Assembly (NCBI GenBank): GCA_001564135.1
Contig: LKNH01000099.1
Location: forward strand, 1-9,003
Source: Halobacteriaceae archaeon Tc-Br11_E2g27
Lineage (GTDB): Archaea; Halobacteriota; Halobacteria; Halobacteriales; Haloarculaceae
Reading direction: 5' to 3'
DNA length: 9,003 nt
This document shows positions 6,349 to 9,003 of this stretch, in pieces. The notes beneath the pieces are model-generated. The model did not search any database, was not told where the DNA came from, and saw nothing but the letters and a program-made list of their open reading frames with translations. Numbering within the stretch: the first letter of the stretch is position 1; each line of letters starts with the position of its first letter. A program made the position numbers and the translations under genes.

Positions 6349-7476
6349 ATGGATGCCACCGCATCCGCGAGTGTGTTCGAGTTCGCCACGCTCCCTGACC
6401 TGCTCCGTTTGCTTGCGATTCCGTTTTTTGGTGCCGTTGCCTGGCGGGATATCAAAACCCGTCGGGTACCCAACCGGACGTGGTATCCGCTTGCAGCGCT
6501 CGCTGTTTTCCTGTTGGTCTGGGAGAGCTATACGGTGATGACAGCCGATATTCACCCAGTTCTTCGCCAGCAGTTTTTCATCCAGGTAGGTATCTCGGTT
6601 CTGTTTTTGATTCCGCTCTCGTATCTGTTCTGGCGGATAGGCGGCTTCGGTGGGGCTGATTTCAAAGCTTTCGCCGTCATCGCGGTACTGTTTCCGACGT
6701 TTCCTGCGTACGAGGTTCATCAACTCGGCGTTGACGGGGTTTTTGCAGCTCTCCCTGGCATCGAGCAGGCGGCGACGCTGCCAGCAGTCGAGACTGCTAT
6801 CGGGGTCTTCTCGATAACAATCCTGACGAATACGGTTCTCGTTGGGCTACTGTATCCGGTTGCGCTGGCCGGAAAAAACACCATTCGTGGCTATCTTTCA
6901 CCGGGAATGTTTATCGCTAGACCGATTCGGTGGGACGAGTCGACCGAAGAGTACGGGACGGTGCTTGAGTTTCCTGACCATCGACTCCGTGATGTCCGGT
7001 CGGTGGGTGAGTTGCGGGCGTATTTCAACTGGCGACAGCTCGACCTCGATGCGCTCCGGATGTATCTCCGCTGGCGCGGTGTTTCTCTTGAGGAACTTAG
7101 AGAGGACCCTGCATCCTATCGGGACCCGACATCGCTTCCGGACGAGCCAAACCCGCCGACAGATGGGGCAATCGTCACTGATGGTGGAACCCCTGCAGAC
7201 GGTGAGCTAATTGCGGATGGTGGCACGGAACCAGCACGGAAAGAGTGTGATGACCCGTGGGGAGCCGAGGCATTTCTCGAAGATATCGAGTATTCGGCCT
7301 ACGGAACGACGCCCGAAGAACTGCGGGCGGGACTCGATTCGCTGACCAGCGATGATGTGGTCTGGATATCACCGGGCATTCCGTTTATCGTCCCGCTGTT
7401 TGTCGGACTGCTCGTCTCGTTCACCTACGGCGATGTGCTCTTTGCACTCCTTGACGCCCTCAACATGACAGCTTGA
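6349..7476 (+). CDS. A24 prepilin/preflagellin peptidase (PibD/FlaK-like)
   Basis: An integral-membrane aspartic protease expected to cleave class III signal peptides of archaellins and type IV pilins. The two catalytic aspartates are present: D34 in AWRDIKTRRVPN, after the first membrane helix, and D104 in GGFGGADFK, the GxGD-type signature. About five hydrophobic segments lie between residues 15 and 175. A long soluble region (about 176-340) follows, then a last membrane helix (341-370). The soluble region contains a Thr/Gly/Asp-rich linker with repeated TDGG/ADGG units (272-293) and helical blocks around 205-260 and 303-335. Archaeal peptidases of this group often carry an extra C-terminal domain, but 375 residues is long compared with the core enzyme. 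The ATG at 6349 is chosen because the open frame further upstream runs antisense into the creatininase gene and adds no membrane segment. Confidence 0.9.
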   Translation: MDATASASVFEFATLPDLLRLLAIPFFGAVAWRDIKTRRVPNRTWYPLAALAVFLLVWESYTVMTADIHPVLRQQFFIQVGISVLFLIPLSYLFWRIGGFGGADFKAFAVIAVLFPTFPAYEVHQLGVDGVFAALPGIEQAATLPAVETAIGVFSITILTNTVLVGLLYPVALAGKNTIRGYLSPGMFIARPIRWDESTEEYGTVLEFPDHRLRDVRSVGELRAYFNWRQLDLDALRMYLRWRGVSLEELREDPASYRDPTSLPDEPNPPTDGAIVTDGGTPADGELIADGGTEPARKECDDPWGAEAFLEDIEYSAYGTTPEELRAGLDSLTSDDVVWISPGIPFIVPLFVGLLVSFTYGDVLFALLDALNMTA

Positions 7477-7485
7477 GTTCACAAT

Positions 7486-7501
7486 TCTCTCAGCAGAGAG
7501 A
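7486..7501 (+). terminator. Small hairpin after the prepilin peptidase gene
   Basis: TCTCTC (7486-7491) pairs with GAGAGA (7496-7501) around AGCA, a 6-bp stem starting 10 nt after the stop codon. No strong T tract follows. It may mark the 3' end of the peptidase transcript before the PHA promoter. Confidence 0.35.
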
Positions 7502-7520
7502 GCGGCGGTGCGGCATTTGA

Positions 7521-7563
7521 TGGTGCGTAATGGTGCGTGCTGGTAACTTACGCAAGGTTTATG
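7521..7563 (+). promoter_or_regulatory. phaRP promoter with candidate operator
   Basis: A TATA-like box TTTATG (7558-7563), preceded by GCAAGG, lies about 30 nt before the phaR ATG at 7593. Immediately upstream TGGTGCGT occurs twice (7521-7528, 7531-7538) with a partial third copy TGGTAAC (7541-7547), at an exact 10-bp period, one helical turn. Overlapping this, TGCGTAA (7524-7530) and TTACGCA (7548-7554) form a perfect 7-bp inverted repeat, the right arm reaching into the likely BRE. AbrB-type PhaR of Haloferax mediterranei is known to act on the phaRP promoter, so this is the obvious candidate site; I do not recall its published motif well enough to claim a match. Confidence 0.55.
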
Positions 7564-7592
7564 TGTCGATACGCTGTAACTGTATTCGACAG

Positions 7593-7895
7593 ATGTCAGA
7601 TAAGAATGACGGTCCGATTTGGCCGCCGGAGATGTTGAAGATGTTTGCGGAGACGGGTGAGCAGGCAGTCGAGAAACAGCAGGAGTTGTTTAAACAGATG
7701 CTCGGTGCCAACCTCTCAGGTGGCATGGACATGAACCAACTGGGTGCGATGAGTCAGACGGCAACGTTCAAGACGCGCGTCCAGAGCGGCGGACGAATCA
7801 GCATCCCGGATGCGGAGCGAGAAACCCTCGATATCGAAGAGGGAGATATCGTGCAGGCGGTCGTGTTGCCGGTCAAACGAAACCGCGAGGAGTAA
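7593..7895 (+). CDS. phaR: PhaR, AbrB-type regulator of PHA accumulation
   Basis: A 100-residue protein with two parts. Residues 8-38 (from PIWPPEMLKMF on) form a predicted amphipathic helix rich in Gln, Glu and Met, of the kind seen in granule-associated proteins. Residues 57-96 are an AbrB/SpoVT swapped-hairpin DNA-binding domain, with the typical VQSGGRISIPDAERETLDIEEGD core. In Haloferax mediterranei an AbrB-like PhaR encoded beside phaP controls PHA synthesis and granule formation, and this gene occupies the same position. The ATG at 7593 is about 30 nt after a TATA box, consistent with leaderless or nearly leaderless initiation; an earlier in-frame start at 7530 would lie inside the promoter repeats. 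The stop is one base before phaP, so the two are surely co-transcribed. Confidence 0.85.
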   Translation: MSDKNDGPIWPPEMLKMFAETGEQAVEKQQELFKQMLGANLSGGMDMNQLGAMSQTATFKTRVQSGGRISIPDAERETLDIEEGDIVQAVVLPVKRNREE

Positions 7896-7896
7896 G

Positions 7897-8355
7897 ATGT
7901 ACGCACCCACTGTGGCGCTTTCAATTGGACTGGACGCTCAGCGTCAGGCGATTGAAGGCTCACAGCGTGTGCTTGAGACTGGCATCGAGGCGCAGACGAA
8001 TCTGGCTAAAAGCACTATCGATACCGTTTCTCGACAGGAAGACGTCCAGCGGCGACTGCTTGCGTTGCAACACGTTGTCGCCCACCGACTTCTTGACCGG
8101 ATTGATGAACGAGATATCGGTGTCGACGGCCCGAGCGAGCAACTCCGGACGGTCACCGACGACCAATTCAGCAGGCTCTATGACGGTCACAGCGAGCTAT
8201 TCGACGCAATTACTGGCGACCTTGAAGAGGGTGCCGATGCGCTGGAGAGGGTATCCACGAAGTATCTCGATGCAGTGGATGAACTTGCTGCCTTGGCAGT
8301 GGCCGCGACAGAACAGACTGAAACACAATTTTCAGGTGAATCGTCCACGTGCTAA
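7897..8355 (+). CDS. phaP: PhaP, haloarchaeal phasin
   Basis: A 152-residue, almost wholly helical protein expected to coat the surface of polyhydroxyalkanoate granules and limit their size. Two long helical blocks with heptad-like hydrophobic spacing are visible: about 9-70 (IGLDAQRQAIEGSQRVLETG and on to HRLLDRIDE) and 79-137. A polar break (71-80) separates them and a short polar tail ends in STC. There is no signal peptide, membrane helix or enzyme motif. The ATG at 7897 follows the phaR stop by one base, with GAGGAG (7887-7892) just upstream as a ribosome site, so translation is probably coupled. Identification rests on helical character plus position between phaR and phaE, the order known in Haloferax mediterranei. 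The single C-terminal Cys is unusual for a haloarchaeal protein. Confidence 0.78.
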   Translation: MYAPTVALSIGLDAQRQAIEGSQRVLETGIEAQTNLAKSTIDTVSRQEDVQRRLLALQHVVAHRLLDRIDERDIGVDGPSEQLRTVTDDQFSRLYDGHSELFDAITGDLEEGADALERVSTKYLDAVDELAALAVAATEQTETQFSGESSTC

Positions 8356-8377
8356 CTGTCGGTTCAGTTGTTGAACG

Positions 8378-8404
8378 CAGTATAAACGCCCGTTTCGAAT
8401 ACTG
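8378..8404 (+). promoter_or_regulatory. Hairpin/inverted repeat between phaP and phaE
   Basis: CAGTAT (8378-8383) pairs with ATACTG (8399-8404), and inside it AAACG (8384-8388) pairs with CGTTT (8391-8395). CGA (8396-8398) is bulged and the loop is minimal. It lies 23 nt after the phaP stop and about 26 nt before the phaE TATA box, and is followed by T-rich sequence (8405-8418). It could end or attenuate the phaRP transcript, or be an operator for phaE. Confidence 0.5.
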
Positions 8405-8429
8405 TCTTCTTGGTTTCCCACCAGAAGGC

Positions 8430-8436
8430 TTTATTC
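8430..8436 (+). promoter_or_regulatory. TATA box of phaE
   Basis: TTTATTC, preceded by AGAAGGC, is centred about 28 nt before the phaE ATG at 8461, predicting a leaderless transcript. The element resembles the phaR box (GCAAGGTTTATG against AGAAGGCTTTAT), suggesting the same factors use both promoters. It implies that phaE, and probably phaC after it, can be transcribed independently of phaRP. Confidence 0.55.
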
Positions 8437-8460
8437 GCCAGCCCTTCGAATATTACTACA

Positions 8461-9000
8461 ATGAGTGACACAATGCAAAACGAGTTTACCGAAATGGTCG
8501 AACAGATGAACAGTGCCGTTGCCGAATCAATCGAACAGAACATGGAAGCCCAGGCTGCGTTCATGGACTCCTGGTCCGAGGCGTTCGAGGACTCCATCCC
8601 GGATGAAGATGTCGTTGCCGAGGGTATGGAAGGCTACGCGAACGCCTACGAGGTCTGGATTGACGCCGTCGACGAGACCTTCACCGAAGCGACGAACCTC
8701 GCTGAGGGCGAAGATATCAAACCGGAGCAGTTCCGCGATATCTGGCTGAGCTCGGCGAATCAGGCGTTCAAAGAAGTGATGTCAACCAGCGCCTTTGCAC
8801 AGGCAAACGGCCAGCTCGTCGAGGCGCTTATGGAGATGCAACAGGAGGTCAACGAGATGAGCGAAGATTCCCTCGCGCAGATGGGGATGCCGACCCAGAG
8901 CGACGTTGAGGAAGTAGGCGAGCGACTTATCGAACTGGAACGCCGCCAGCATGCTGTCGAATCGAAACTTGACCGTATCCTCGATGCAGTTGAGGAGTGA
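8461..9000 (+). CDS. phaE: PhaE, class III PHA synthase subunit
   Basis: The non-catalytic subunit of the class III polyhydroxyalkanoate synthase, which activates PhaC to polymerise 3-hydroxyacyl-CoA. The protein is 179 residues, short like other haloarchaeal PhaE and much shorter than bacterial ones. It is helical and acidic. Residues 87-98 (KPEQFRDIWLSS) and the segment MGMPTQSDVEEVGERL (141-156) match the conserved blocks of the family. The latter leads into a C-terminal coiled coil (about 148-178, with LIELERRQHAVESKL). The ATG at 8461 is preferred over one at 8410 because the TATA box lies between them. The stop ends three bases before the window edge, so phaC, the catalytic partner, is expected next but is not visible. 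Confidence 0.92.
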   Translation: MSDTMQNEFTEMVEQMNSAVAESIEQNMEAQAAFMDSWSEAFEDSIPDEDVVAEGMEGYANAYEVWIDAVDETFTEATNLAEGEDIKPEQFRDIWLSSANQAFKEVMSTSAFAQANGQLVEALMEMQQEVNEMSEDSLAQMGMPTQSDVEEVGERLIELERRQHAVESKLDRILDAVEE

Positions 9001-9003
9001 CCA

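Overview
The window looks like chromosome or megaplasmid sequence from a halophilic archaeon (class Halobacteria). The proteins are strongly acidic. Several genes have an AT-rich TATA-like box about 26-30 nt before the start codon, the pattern of leaderless haloarchaeal transcripts. The content (type 2 IPP isomerase, a preflagellin/prepilin peptidase-like protein, a PhaR/PhaP/PhaE set) is also typical of haloarchaea. I cannot name the genus from sequence alone.

Layout. Positions 1-136 hold no gene, but 49-91 carry a chain of overlapping hairpins. From 137 to 2740, three minus-strand genes follow in the order of transcription: an MFS transporter (1448-2740), type 2 isopentenyl-diphosphate isomerase (339-1400) and a 44-residue membrane protein with its own TATA box (137-271). 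Divergent from the MFS gene is a small acidic haloarchaeal protein (2864-3274). It converges, across a structured 78-bp spacer, on a SWIM zinc-finger protein (3353-3700, minus). Divergent from that is a winged-helix protein with two membrane segments separated by a long acidic loop (3826-4743). A gene-free stretch (4744-4946) is followed by a two-gene minus-strand operon, a creatininase/ArfB-family amidohydrolase and a YfcE/MJ0936-type phosphoesterase, overlapping by 4 bp. Divergent from these is an A24 aspartic prepilin peptidase (6349-7476).

The right end (7500-9000) is the regulatory and structural part of a polyhydroxyalkanoate (PHA) locus: an AbrB-type PhaR (7593-7895), the phasin PhaP (7897-8355, one base after phaR) and the class III synthase subunit PhaE (8461-9000) behind its own promoter. 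The catalytic subunit gene phaC would be expected immediately downstream, beyond the window. PhaE with PhaC would polymerise hydroxyacyl-CoA, PhaP would coat the granule, and PhaR would bind DNA and probably control the locus. The phaR promoter carries a conspicuous candidate operator: a TGGTGCGT motif repeated at a 10-bp period, plus a TGCGTAA/TTACGCA inverted repeat just before the TATA box.

There is no CRISPR array, tRNA, rRNA or intact insertion sequence that I can support. The most unusual items are the membrane-tethered winged-helix protein, the PhaR operator candidate, the hairpin between phaP and phaE, and the hairpin chain at the left edge.
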